Source of the DNA: Pseudomonadales bacterium
Lineage (GTDB): Bacteria; Pseudomonadota; Gammaproteobacteria; Pseudomonadales; Azotimanducaceae
Assembly (NCBI GenBank): GCA_016763855.1
Contig: JAESSY010000026.1
Span: 1-47,851 of the forward strand
Reading direction: 5' to 3'
Length of the DNA: 47,851 nt
The notes under the pieces are model-generated. The model was given only the letters and a program-made list of their open reading frames with translations, made no database searches and was not told where the DNA came from. Both the position numbers and the translations under genes were made by a program. Shown here piece by piece: positions 1-8,082 of this stretch (position 1 is the first letter of the stretch; each line of letters opens with the position of its first letter).

Positions 1-221
1 GTTAGATTTTTACTCACATTTTCGGAAAAGAAAAAATAGAGATCTATTGGGCTTTCTATACTGTTGATAATTTCCCTGCTTCCGTCTGACAAGGTGTATA
101 ATTTATTCTCTGTCAGATCCAATCGAAAACCAGAGAATAGCGTATTGTTGGCGAGCGAAAAAATAAAAAACCCTGCAACAATGAAGGTTAAGCGCCCTAA
201 GGCACTAATATTTTTGATCAT
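1..221 (-). CDS. GldG-like ABC transporter auxiliary subunit, 5' part only
   Basis: Only the first 73 codons are present; the gene runs off the left edge. The ATG at 221 lies 2 nt after the stop of the upstream permease, so it is the third gene of the operon. The N-terminus has one hydrophobic segment (about residues 10-25) followed by a motif reading RLDLTENKLYTLSDGSREI, which is characteristic of GldG/ABC_transp_aux proteins. These are periplasm-facing subunits of Gld-type ABC exporters, linked to gliding and secretion in Bacteroidetes but of unclear substrate in Proteobacteria. Family assignment is from motif and operon context; the substrate is unknown. Confidence 0.85.
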   Translation of the reverse strand, partial: MIKNISALGRLTFIVAGFFIFSLANNTLFSGFRLDLTENKLYTLSDGSREIINSIESPIDLYFFFSENVSKNL

Positions 222-223
222 GA

Positions 224-958
224 CTAATTCGCCTGCTTGAGTTCAACAACAACCACCGTCGCTAATAAAAATGCAGCAATAACCGAAATAAAATACAGTA
301 TGTCTCCTAAACTTAGAACACCTTTTGAGATCGCTTGAAAGTGACTTAGAAAACTTAGACTAGCAATACCATCTAAAACCCTAAGCGGCACCCATGCTTC
401 GAATATATCCAATACCATAGGAAAACCCGCCATAATGAACAAGAGACAAACAACTGCGCTCAAAATAAAAGCAATCACCTGGCTCTTACTCAAAGCAGAC
501 ATGCAAGACCCTACCGCAATAAACCCCCCTGCCATAAACCAACTTCCGATATAGCTTGCGAGAATTGTACCGTTGTCCGGATTACCGAGATAGTTAACAG
601 TTATCCAGAGGGGAAAGGTCAGAGTCAGCGCAAGACCCGTAAATAACCAAGCAGCCAAAAACTTACCCAGCACTATACTGCTTCGTGTCATGGGCAAGGT
701 CATGAGTAATTCAATTGTTCCGGATTTACGTTCTTCCGACCATAAACGCATTGAAATTGCGGGTACAAGGAAGAGATAAAGCCAAGGATGAAAACCAAAA
801 AACGGTCGAAGGTCAGCCTGACCACGTTCATATAGATCCCCGATATAAAAAGTGAACACGCCAGATAAAATCAAGAACATTAAGATAAATACATAAGCCA
901 ACTGAGTCACAAAGTAACTACTCAACTCTCTTTTCGTAACGATAAACAAATGATTCAT
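224..958 (-). CDS. ABC transporter permease, GldF/ABC-2 type
   Basis: A 244-residue membrane protein with about six hydrophobic segments. It opens with an ABC-2 permease pattern (ELSSYF near residue 11) and carries RLWSEERKSGTIELLMTLP near residue 70. That motif is the typical coupling region of GldF and NosY-like permeases contacting the ATPase. Its start overlaps the stop of the ATPase gene by 4 nt (ATGA at 955-958) and its stop is 2 nt from the GldG start, so the three genes are translationally coupled. It would form the membrane channel of the exporter. The substrate cannot be read from sequence. Confidence 0.9.
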   Translation of the reverse strand: MNHLFIVTKRELSSYFVTQLAYVFILMFLILSGVFTFYIGDLYERGQADLRPFFGFHPWLYLFLVPAISMRLWSEERKSGTIELLMTLPMTRSSIVLGKFLAAWLFTGLALTLTFPLWITVNYLGNPDNGTILASYIGSWFMAGGFIAVGSCMSALSKSQVIAFILSAVVCLLFIMAGFPMVLDIFEAWVPLRVLDGIASLSFLSHFQAISKGVLSLGDILYFISVIAAFLLATVVVVELKQAN

Positions 959-1896
959 GCTGCATCTCCCTGGGTAATCTGACGAAAAACATCATCAAGC
1001 TTCCCTTTTTCAAGATACATGGCAGTCGGCTTTTTACTTTCAAACATTCCATTTTGATGAAAGAAGTTATAGAGCACAGTGTACAATTTTGCCGTCGCAA
1101 CGGGGTAGACGGTTAACAAGCCATCGGCCACTTGAACCTTATCCACTTCGCTCAGAGAAATAAGTGCGTCGCTTACAGCATTAAGATCTACATCAACATG
1201 AAACTCTATGGAAACTGCACCATAGAATGCTGATTTTTTCTCAAGCTCATGGGGAGAACAATCCGACAAAAGCTTACCCTCAGAAATGATGATGACGCGA
1301 TTACACACTGCGGTGACTTCCTCAAGAATATGAGTCGAAATAACAACAATTTTTTCCTTGGACAAACTTTTAATGAGTGATCTGACTTGGTGTTTTTGGT
1401 TTGGATCTAAACCATCTGTTGGCTCGTCCAGAATTAAGACTATTGGATCATGAATAATTGCCTGAGCCAGGCCTACCCTACGCTTAAAGCCCTTGGACAG
1501 AGTCTCAATTTTTTGATGCACAACCTTATCAAGCGACATCTTAACAATGACTTCTTCGACTCTCTTCTTTTTTTCGAGTCCCGAGAAACCCCTCACTTCC
1601 GCTATAAAGCCCAGATAGGATTGCGTCGTCATTTCCTCGTAGGCAGGCGCTCCCTCGGGTAGGTAGCCAATTAGTTTCTGCGCCTCTATGCGGTCACTCA
1701 TAACATCATGACCAAAAATTTTAACGTGTCCACTAGATGGGTTCATAAAACCGGTCAACATTTTCATGGTGGTCGATTTCCCAGCGCCATTGGGACCCAA
1801 AAACCCCAATATTTCTCCCGGCACCAGGTTCAGGTTCAAATTGATTACCGCTTCTGCATCACCAAATTTTTTACCCAAATGACTAATCTCTATCAT
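955..1896 (-). CDS. ABC transporter ATP-binding protein, GldA-like
   Basis: A 313-residue ATPase. Walker A (GPNGAGKST) is at residues 34-42, the signature is LSKGFKRRVGLAQA, Walker B is VLILDEPTDGLDP, and the H-loop is VISTHIL. The C-terminal 90 residues form the extension usual in CcmA/GldA-type ATPases. It is the first gene of a minus-strand operon with the GldF-like permease and GldG-like auxiliary subunit. The ATG at 1896 begins directly with the conserved beta strand (MIEISHLGKKFG), so no longer start is needed. It powers the exporter by ATP hydrolysis at the inner face of the cytoplasmic membrane. Confidence 0.93.
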   Translation of the reverse strand: MIEISHLGKKFGDAEAVINLNLNLVPGEILGFLGPNGAGKSTTMKMLTGFMNPSSGHVKIFGHDVMSDRIEAQKLIGYLPEGAPAYEEMTTQSYLGFIAEVRGFSGLEKKKRVEEVIVKMSLDKVVHQKIETLSKGFKRRVGLAQAIIHDPIVLILDEPTDGLDPNQKHQVRSLIKSLSKEKIVVISTHILEEVTAVCNRVIIISEGKLLSDCSPHELEKKSAFYGAVSIEFHVDVDLNAVSDALISLSEVDKVQVADGLLTVYPVATAKLYTVLYNFFHQNGMFESKKPTAMYLEKGKLDDVFRQITQGDAA

Positions 1897-2001
1897 TCAT
1901 TACCTTATTCAACATTAACAAGCTGTACATTGTAAACTAACCATTAAGGAGATTGTAATAAGCCAGATTTAAACCTATGGCAAAACGGGTTTATTCTGAA
2001 T

Positions 2002-3441
2002 TTATAGATAAGGAGAAAATAACCAAGCCAAAGAATCTCGAAGCCTCACAAATATACTTCGAGCATCAAGTTCTCTTAAATTAGTCTGTCGGGAAGAATT
2101 AAGAATTTTCTTAAAGTGCTTTTCAAGATCTATGGCAAAGGTCTTGTCGACGATTTCTACCACCAGTTCGAAATTTAAACGTAGACTCCGAGGATCCAAA
2201 TTCGCCGAGCCAATTTGAACATACGATCCATCCACGATAAGTAATTTTGTATGCGCGAAGGGAGCGGGTTGATAGAACACCTTTACATTCCACTTTAGAA
2301 TCTCCCAGAGAAGATTCTTCGTCGCCCAGTCTACGACCCGAAGGTTACTTTTTTCTGGCAATATTATTTCAACCTCTACTCCCCTTAAAGCCGCTGATTT
2401 TAAAGCTGCGATCATTTCACGGTTGGGTAAAAAATAAGGTGTCAAAATCCTAATGGAGTCTTTAGCCGCAGAAATAGCGGTATTGATAACAAGCGCTAGC
2501 TTTCCCAAATCATCATCGGGACCGTCGGTAATCACGCGAGCCCAGCTATCACCTGTAAGATCTTTTAAACCTACCTTGTTTCCATAATCAATCAATTTAA
2601 TGTAATCGCCACCTGCAAACCGCCAATCTGCAGAAAAAACTGGGGTAAGCTGCGAAACGATTGGACCCGTTAAGCGAAAGTGCATATCACTTGTAAGCGC
2701 GTTCCCCGAACTATCTACAAGATGCTGATTTCCCAGATTCATACCCCCTGTAAAAGCGACGGACCCATCGACAATAAGTAACTTTCGATGGTTACGTAAA
2801 TTGAGATGAAAAGAGGGGGGAAATAATCTAGGGGAAAGAAAAGTACAAACATCAATTCCAGCAGTCCTCAACACGTCACTGGGCAGTGGCCAAGTGTATC
2901 TTTCTCCAATACCGTCAATAAGCACTTTGACCTCAACTCCTCGCTTCTTGGCTTCGGTTAAAGCCTTGACGAATCGCCGACCTATATCATCAGTTCGAAA
3001 TATATAAGTCATTAACAAAATCGAACTTTTAGCTATTTGAATATCACGCAACATGGAATCGAATACAGTTTCGCCTGTAAAAAACGGAGCGATATGATTC
3101 CCTTGTAAAATGGGTCGTTTGATAATTCGATCAGAAATGGATACAAAAAGCTTACCGGATGCTCCGAGCTCACTTGTTTGAACCTTAAAATCTTTTGGGA
3201 TCTTTTGTAACTTCTCATCTGAGACGAGGTCAAACCGTTGCGCTCGCCTCTCGATACGATTAATGCCAATAGCAAGATAAGCGAGCGCACCAAAATAGGG
3301 AGCTAGTAGACACACTAAAGACCAACCCAGCGCCGTACTCGGCTCACGTTTATAGAGTAGTGCATGGCCCGCTGTACCTATGCCCAATACCAGCCATGTA
3401 CCAGTACCTAAAGTAATTATTAATGTCGACCAATCAAACAT
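2002..3441 (-). CDS. cls: cardiolipin synthase, phospholipase D superfamily
   Basis: A 479-residue protein with the bacterial ClsA layout. Two N-terminal membrane segments (about residues 7-28 and 38-60) are followed by two phospholipase D domains. The HKD motifs are at His218 (HRKLLIVDGS) and His397 (HTKLLIVDGS, followed by GSANLDPRS). The enzyme condenses two phosphatidylglycerols into cardiolipin and glycerol at the inner membrane. Length and motifs match ClsA rather than the shorter ClsB or ClsC. It is separated from the Gld operon by about 100 nt and faces the same way as the next upstream gene, 88 nt away. Confidence 0.93.
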   Translation of the reverse strand: MFDWSTLIITLGTGTWLVLGIGTAGHALLYKREPSTALGWSLVCLLAPYFGALAYLAIGINRIERRAQRFDLVSDEKLQKIPKDFKVQTSELGASGKLFVSISDRIIKRPILQGNHIAPFFTGETVFDSMLRDIQIAKSSILLMTYIFRTDDIGRRFVKALTEAKKRGVEVKVLIDGIGERYTWPLPSDVLRTAGIDVCTFLSPRLFPPSFHLNLRNHRKLLIVDGSVAFTGGMNLGNQHLVDSSGNALTSDMHFRLTGPIVSQLTPVFSADWRFAGGDYIKLIDYGNKVGLKDLTGDSWARVITDGPDDDLGKLALVINTAISAAKDSIRILTPYFLPNREMIAALKSAALRGVEVEIILPEKSNLRVVDWATKNLLWEILKWNVKVFYQPAPFAHTKLLIVDGSYVQIGSANLDPRSLRLNFELVVEIVDKTFAIDLEKHFKKILNSSRQTNLRELDARSIFVRLRDSLAWLFSPYL

Positions 3442-3529
3442 GGTTTATTTTTCAACCGTCACATTTTCTCAGAAAAGCACACCATGATGGCGTTCGTATC
3501 TACATTTTTCCACCAATAGATGTATCTAT

Positions 3530-4309
3530 TCATTCACGTCTCGCTTGGTTTGCAAATTCAATCAAGACTGGCCTGTGATCCGACAAATAAACCTTCGGCA
3601 CCTCTACGTGTAGGATTTTGTATTCATGAGGCATAAAGATAAAATCAATTGCGGTCGCAGGGAAATGGGCCGGGAATGTATGAGTACCGTCAGGCAATAA
3701 GCTGTAGTTCTTTTCCCGTTCTAAATAGTCAAACAAATATTGCGCAGCATCCCCGGTTCGTTGGGCGGTACAATTGAAGTCACCACAAATAATGGGTAGT
3801 AAAGCATTGCCATCGCATGGCTTATTTTCTAGATAAGCAATGATTTGATCAACTTGCTGTTTACGTCTTAGTTTCGAACGGAAGTCGAGATGCAGATTAA
3901 TGACAGGAATCCTTTGGTTTTTAACCTCAAACTCTGCATACATAAATCCTTTCCCACCAATTTGTTCTATAGAGAATGGCTGGGTATGGTGAGAGTGAAC
4001 CGGATAACGGGATAAAAATGCATTCCCATAATTCAAATTTTTCCGCCCCCCGCGTTGGTTGTTTATTCCAAAAAAACCATGGTGATACGGTGTTTCCTTG
4101 CGAATAACTTCGATCAAGTTGATGTTTTTGTTCCAGTACGAACCTTCATCAACCTCCTGCAAGGCAACAATATCTACATCGGCCTCTGTTAACAACTTTG
4201 TAATCTTTCGAAGGATGTTCTCTATATATCGAGTAGAATGGAATCCTTGATAGGGAGAAAGCCCTCTGCCATGGGCAATGTTGAACGTTATCAATCTTAA
4301 CTTTTGCAT
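3530..4309 (-). CDS. endonuclease/exonuclease/phosphatase (EEP) family protein
   Basis: An EEP-fold phosphohydrolase of 259 residues from the ATG at 4309. Seen motifs are Asn10 in ITFNIAHGRG, Glu52 in ALQEVDEG, the GDFNC motif, and the C-terminal SDHRPVLIEF with the catalytic Asp-His pair. The reading frame stays open to an ATG at 4390, but those 27 extra residues precede the conserved first strand and are not typical, so I prefer 4309; neither start has a clear Shine-Dalgarno. Family members act on DNA, phospholipid or sugar phosphates. Its neighbour is cardiolipin synthase, so a phospholipid-related role is possible, but the substrate cannot be assigned. Confidence 0.85.
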   Translation of the reverse strand: MQKLRLITFNIAHGRGLSPYQGFHSTRYIENILRKITKLLTEADVDIVALQEVDEGSYWNKNINLIEVIRKETPYHHGFFGINNQRGGRKNLNYGNAFLSRYPVHSHHTQPFSIEQIGGKGFMYAEFEVKNQRIPVINLHLDFRSKLRRKQQVDQIIAYLENKPCDGNALLPIICGDFNCTAQRTGDAAQYLFDYLEREKNYSLLPDGTHTFPAHFPATAIDFIFMPHEYKILHVEVPKVYLSDHRPVLIEFANQARRE

Positions 4310-4491
4310 TAATACATCATAGCGCAACAACAAGCATGGTCGATTGACTGGGATCAAAAATATTCTAATATTCTGCCAGTTTCCTCTCATTCAATTTGAC
4401 GATAAGGAACTATTTCTACGATTGACGCATGTCAATGCTTTCTATTTAGCCGCATTCTACACTTAACAAAATCGAGATAGGGAGACTAGTA

Positions 4492-4749
4492 ATGGATATT
4501 GATTTTCATAAAGCTTGGGATAAACTAAAAACTCAAAGAGATGAACTGAATGTACAAGCACATCTTGCCAAGTCAGAATTCAGGGATGAATTGGAAGGTT
4601 TGGAATCAAAATGGCAAGCGCTTGAGAAGAAATATAGATTACTTGAAGAAAATGCAAGCGAGAAAAGTGCTGCAATCAAAGAAGATGTTAAAATAGTAGT
4701 GGAAGAGCTTTCAGCTGCATATCACAAAATCAAAGATCGACTTTCATGA
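4492..4749 (+). CDS. small coiled-coil hypothetical protein
   Basis: An 85-residue, highly charged protein with no membrane segment. Almost the whole length is predicted helix with heptad-like spacing of Leu, Ala and charged residues, suggesting a coiled coil. A clear Shine-Dalgarno (GGGAG) lies 7 nt before the ATG. It resembles small coiled-coil proteins of unknown role found in proteobacteria; I do not recognise a named family. It stands alone, divergent from the EEP gene, with about 180 nt for a promoter between them. Confidence 0.7.
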   Translation: MDIDFHKAWDKLKTQRDELNVQAHLAKSEFRDELEGLESKWQALEKKYRLLEENASEKSAAIKEDVKIVVEELSAAYHKIKDRLS

Positions 4750-4776
4750 TAAAAAGATAAGGCTAACAACAAGCGA

Positions 4777-4959
4777 TCAGATTCGATCAGAAAGGTAGAG
4801 CGTATAGGTTTTTTTACGATAGTAGGGAGTGCGCCTTTGCCAATGGCGCCTATAAGTTGATAGCTTCCAAAATGACGTAAGAAAACGCTTTATATCTCGA
4901 CGCGGGGATTTCCTTCTATCTTCCCCAGAGCGGCGTTCAGTGTAAGTGACTTTTTGCAC
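4777..4959 (-). CDS. small basic hypothetical protein with RRSGEDRR motif
   Basis: A 60-residue, strongly basic peptide starting at GTG 4959. The N-terminal TERRSGEDRRKSPRR segment resembles a recurrent motif of short gammaproteobacterial proteins of unknown function. A purine-rich AGGGTCAG about 8 nt upstream could be the ribosome binding site. It faces the preceding small gene tail to tail, with about 28 nt between the stops. Function unknown. The composition could also arise by chance, so this is a moderate call. Confidence 0.5.
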   Translation of the reverse strand: MQKVTYTERRSGEDRRKSPRRDIKRFLTSFWKLSTYRRHWQRRTPYYRKKTYTLYLSDRI

Positions 4960-5083
4960 TAGGCTGACCCTATTTTAATTATGCCTTCTTATCCTTCGTG
5001 AGATAATCAGTCTATACCAGTGCGGCCGAACAGAAAACGATCAAATAGACCTAAAAACCTGCTTTTATATTCATTCGTTTTAT

Positions 5084-5095
5084 AGACGATCGTCT
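5084..5095. promoter_or_regulatory. perfect 12-bp palindrome, possible operator
   Basis: The bases AGACGATCGTCT form a perfect palindrome 41 nt before the start of the small gene at 5137. AGAC-n4-GTCT palindromes are typical of TetR-family operators in general, but no regulator gene is nearby. This is a symmetry observation with inferred function. Confidence 0.35.
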
Positions 5096-5136
5096 GTCAT
5101 TGGCGATATTATTGCCCTTCACTGGGATACCACCAC

Positions 5137-5367
5137 ATGCGCATAAATACGATCACCAGATCAATGTCAAAAGAAGAAGTTCTGTCATTTTTCCTCACAC
5201 ATATCGTCATAGCAGAAGAAAAGACGATTAACTTAAACCCACAAATGCTCTTCGAACTGATGTCTCTGGCCTCTGAGGCAGAAAGTATCTTGACCGACAA
5301 GGATGATCTGATACCCCATGAAGTTATAGAATCCCTCGCAAAATCTTTTATTGAAGGGTATTTATGA
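5137..5367 (+). CDS. small hypothetical protein coupled to HAD phosphatase
   Basis: A 76-residue acidic protein with no recognised domain. A second in-frame ATG lies at 5164, giving a 67-residue version beginning MSKEEVLSFF; neither start has a strong ribosome binding site. The stop overlaps the start of the HAD hydrolase by 4 nt (ATGA at 5364-5367), which indicates translational coupling and supports this being a real gene. The composition (alternating Leu/Ile and Glu) suggests a small helical soluble protein. A 12-bp palindrome sits just upstream. Confidence 0.6.
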   Translation: MRINTITRSMSKEEVLSFFLTHIVIAEEKTINLNPQMLFELMSLASEAESILTDKDDLIPHEVIESLAKSFIEGYL

Positions 5368-6035
5368 ATCAACTACCGATAAAACCTGCTGGTTTAATCT
5401 TTGATATGGACGGCACGCTGCTCGATACAGAGCCGCTCTATACTATTGCGTCGCAAAAGGTGCTTGATCCTTTTAAAGTGAAATACACACTTGCCTTGAA
5501 GAAAAGGTGCATGGGGGGGGACTCCAAACGAAGCGCTCAAATTGTTATCGACCACTATGATTTACCAATCAAGGCAGAACAATACTTAGCTGAGAGAGAG
5601 GTCATTCTAAAGAAACTATTCGTTGACACTAAAGAAATAGCGGGTGCTGGACATTTTATCGAGGCCTTGTCTAAAACCAAACTCCCCATTGGCCTTGCGA
5701 CAAGTTCACATCAACATTTAGTCGATCTCAAACTATCAAATAAAGCCTGGGCTAAGCATTTTCAGACCGTAGTCTGTGGAGATGACCCGGATCTAAAACG
5801 GGGAAAACCACACCCTGATATTTTTTTGCTTTGCGCCAAAAGACTGGGTTTAGATCCCGATTCTTGTATTGCCTTTGAAGATTCACCTACTGGGATTAAA
5901 GCTGCAAGGGCTGCAGGGATGCAGGTTATTGCAATCAACAGTCCCTATGTTGATGCCTCGGAACTGGAAGACGCTGCACTGGTTATTAATCACTATGACG
6001 AACTAACAGAATTATTGAAGCTGTGGCAGTCCTAG
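5364..6035 (+). CDS. HAD-superfamily phosphatase, pseudouridine-5'-phosphatase-like
   Basis: A 223-residue HAD subfamily IA hydrolase. Motif I is DMDGT at residues 14-18 with nucleophile Asp14. Motif II is the Thr/Ser of LATSSH, motif III the Lys of KRGKPHPDIF, and motif IV EDSPTGIKAA. The cap segment with MGGDSKRSAQIVIDHYDLP resembles the HDHD1/GS1 group, whose characterised members remove phosphate from pseudouridine 5'-phosphate. Beta-phosphoglucomutase and 2-deoxyglucose-6-phosphatase relatives are alternatives. Its start overlaps the upstream small gene (ATGA). It converges on phaR with a 21-nt gap. Confidence 0.85.
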   Translation: MNQLPIKPAGLIFDMDGTLLDTEPLYTIASQKVLDPFKVKYTLALKKRCMGGDSKRSAQIVIDHYDLPIKAEQYLAEREVILKKLFVDTKEIAGAGHFIEALSKTKLPIGLATSSHQHLVDLKLSNKAWAKHFQTVVCGDDPDLKRGKPHPDIFLLCAKRLGLDPDSCIAFEDSPTGIKAARAAGMQVIAINSPYVDASELEDAALVINHYDELTELLKLWQS

Positions 6036-6056
6036 CAGACTGCTAAATTTCAATTC

Positions 6057-6500
6057 TTAGCTCTTGTTTTTGCGATCCTGACCGCTTTGGGCCAATCGGT
6101 TCCAAAACTCAACATTTTGCTCAAGGGCTTTGCGCATTAAATTAAAGGGTTCCGATCCGGAAAGGTCTTGAAGACGGCTGCGGTACTTTTCCTGATGCTC
6201 AATAAATGTGGTAATACTTTGCTCGATATACCGACTGACGACATTTTGCATTGGGGCGCCATAGAATCGAATTAACTGCTCCAACACGCGATTAGTCAGT
6301 ATGGGTTCGTGACCCTCTCCTTCCTGTTCTGAGATAATTTGTAATAACACAGATCGTGTCAAATCCTTAGCAGTCTTGGAATCAAGAACATGGATGGTTT
6401 CTCCCTTCAATACGATCTTTCTAATATCCTCTACTGTGACATAACAACTTTCCTTGGTGTCATAGAGTCGCCGATTGGGATACTTCTTAAATTCTCTCAT
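6057..6500 (-). CDS. phaR: polyhydroxyalkanoate synthesis repressor PhaR
   Basis: A 147-residue protein from ATG 6500, starting MREFKKYPNRRLYDTKES, which is the hallmark DNA-binding N-terminus of PhaR. The PHB-accumulation regulatory domain follows (VLDSKTAKDLTRSVLLQIISEQE). PhaR binds both PHA granules and DNA: when polymer appears it is titrated away and phasin genes are induced. The ATG overlaps the stop of the upstream hydrolase (TAATG at 6502-6498), so the two are coupled. An upstream in-frame TTG/ATG extension to 6563 would lie inside the hydrolase gene and lacks family support. The divergent phasins and an inverted repeat at 7537-7573 are the expected targets. Confidence 0.93.
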   Translation of the reverse strand: MREFKKYPNRRLYDTKESCYVTVEDIRKIVLKGETIHVLDSKTAKDLTRSVLLQIISEQEGEGHEPILTNRVLEQLIRFYGAPMQNVVSRYIEQSITTFIEHQEKYRSRLQDLSGSEPFNLMRKALEQNVEFWNRLAQSGQDRKNKS

Positions 6501-7303
6501 TAAACTAATTCCCGCAATGACTGTGTAGGATGATACAAACAGGGACTTTCGTATCTTTCCCATCTACCCTCTGCCTGTGATAGGCGATTTCTGATAATGT
6601 AATATATCCTAGGGTTAAAGGCCATTCCACAATGGCTCCCTGAGACTTCAATATTTTGTGTTTCAATATCTTCTTCCAATTCCATGCATGCTTGCCAGTT
6701 TACAACACCATCTCTTTTACTATAAATAGCCGTCATCGGCACCGACGGCGCACCCACCCTATGAGAAACCCCCAACCGTTTTCTCATCGCGTCAACGGAC
6801 AATCCAGATTGATTTTCGAAAAGTCGGCTCACCAATGAAACGACAGACCCGGATTCTTCTACCGAAATGGGGCTGCCGAGGGTGATGACCTGCCTTACCT
6901 CGGAAGGGAAACTTCGTGCAATCTCCCGAGCAAAAACCCCTCCCAGACTCTGGCCAACAAGACTTACCTTTGATTGATATTGCTCACTAATCTCTAGAAA
7001 TCGTTTTCCCAATTTGTGCTCAAGTATTTCTGGCTTACCTGTATTCCTGCCGAGGGCCCACGGTAAAGCCTTATAACCCATGAGTGAAAGATAGTGACGT
7101 AGCATGCTTGTGGACCCATCTCCCGCCATAAAACCGGGCAAGACCAGCACGGGGTGTCCATCACCCCGGGGCAGTGAGGCCAGAGAAGGCATCATAACTG
7201 CGAGGGAACTTATTTCTAGCAATGTGCGAGGTACTTCAGTCAGCGTACTGAGTAGAGGGGGATGTTGGAAATTCTGCTTTGTATTTGCACGCTTCTGAGA
7301 CAA
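6500..7303 (-). CDS. alpha/beta hydrolase (lipase/esterase-like) in operon with phaR
   Basis: An alpha/beta-hydrolase of about 267 residues. Early in the fold it has VLVLPGFMAGDGST as the oxyanion region, then VGQSLGG with the nucleophile Ser. Later acidic and His residues (SKRDGVVNW, SGSHCGMAF) fit Asp and His of a Ser-Asp-His triad. I chose TTG at 7303, preceded at 7 nt by AAAGGG. The frame extends to 7435, but that extension reads through a region with TGTTGCA elements that looks regulatory. The overlap with phaR suggests a link to PHA turnover (for example oligomer or polymer hydrolysis), but a general lipase is equally consistent. Confidence 0.8.
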   Translation of the reverse strand: MSQKRANTKQNFQHPPLLSTLTEVPRTLLEISSLAVMMPSLASLPRGDGHPVLVLPGFMAGDGSTSMLRHYLSLMGYKALPWALGRNTGKPEILEHKLGKRFLEISEQYQSKVSLVGQSLGGVFAREIARSFPSEVRQVITLGSPISVEESGSVVSLVSRLFENQSGLSVDAMRKRLGVSHRVGAPSVPMTAIYSKRDGVVNWQACMELEEDIETQNIEVSGSHCGMAFNPRIYYIIRNRLSQAEGRWERYESPCLYHPTQSLRELV

Positions 7304-7536
7304 GTTATTACCCTTTTTATTGGTACTTTTTATTGTTATTTTGCATGACATTAATGTTGCAATACACAACGCACTGAGTGTGTCCGAGTTAACAAGCAGA
7401 ATCAAGTCTGGCTTTTGCCTCAAAATAACCAGCAATTTAGTGGAATTTTCTAGAATTTACGCCATATTCCTCTCCATATCTCCCCAATTTACGGCGACTA
7501 AGGGGAATTGAGCATTTTTTGAGAATAAGTCTTGAT

Positions 7537-7573
7537 TTTGTTGCAGTGCAATAATATGATGCACCGCAACAAA
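7537..7573. promoter_or_regulatory. probable PhaR operator upstream of phasins
   Basis: A 13-bp inverted repeat with one mismatch: left arm TTGTTGCAGTGCA at 7538-7550, right arm TGCACCGCAACAA at 7560-7572, 9-nt spacer. One extra pair at 7537/7573 extends it. It ends 78 nt before the first phasin ATG. Known PhaR sites are TGCA- or CTGC/GCAG-rich dyads in phasin promoters, so with phaR adjacent a PhaR operator is the natural reading. The symmetry is seen; the identity of the regulator is inferred. Confidence 0.7.
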
Positions 7574-7650
7574 TCCCCAATCGCACTTTTCAATGGCATT
7601 AACTTAGAAGAATGTGAAGGCCCCACAAGCAGAGATAGCAGGAGAGAAAG

Positions 7651-8052
7651 ATGAGCATATTGAAAAGACAGACCACTTTAGGCAAATCTCTTTACGAGAT
7701 AAACACGAACACTGTAAAAGAGCTCGTTAGCTTGCAAAGAGATAACGTTCAACAATATTTTGATGTTAATAAGGATTTCGGCTCTCGAATCAGCGAAATC
7801 AAAGGTGTAACAGGTTTCGTTAATTTGCAAAAAGAATACAACCAGACGCTATGGAATAACGCTAAGGGCGCAGTCGTAGCACAAAATGAAATCGTAAAAG
7901 ATGCATTTATAGAAACACAAGATGCTGTCAAATTAGCCTTTGTTCCTGTTACCGAATCGACAGAAGCTGCCTCTGAAGAAGTTGCAGAAGAAGCACCAGT
8001 AAAAGCTAAGCCAAAAGCAAAGGCAAAGAAATCAACTGCAAAAGCAGCTTAA
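7651..8052 (+). CDS. phasin family protein with Lys/Ala-rich tail
   Basis: A 133-residue phasin. Residues 1-100 form the helical phasin domain, closely parallel to the next gene (shared GF-x2-LQKEY core and QR-[DE]-NVQ-[QK]-YF block). The last 20 residues are an Ala/Lys/Pro-rich tail (AKPKAKAKKSTAKAA), similar to histone-like tails of some phasins that may link granules to DNA. Phasins coat the PHA granule surface and control granule size. A strong ribosome binding site (AGGAGAG) precedes the ATG. It is the first gene of a two-phasin operon under the dyad at 7537-7573. Confidence 0.9.
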   Translation: MSILKRQTTLGKSLYEINTNTVKELVSLQRDNVQQYFDVNKDFGSRISEIKGVTGFVNLQKEYNQTLWNNAKGAVVAQNEIVKDAFIETQDAVKLAFVPVTESTEAASEEVAEEAPVKAKPKAKAKKSTAKAA

Positions 8053-8082
8053 AACTAACATTGATTTGTAAAGGAGCTAGAA

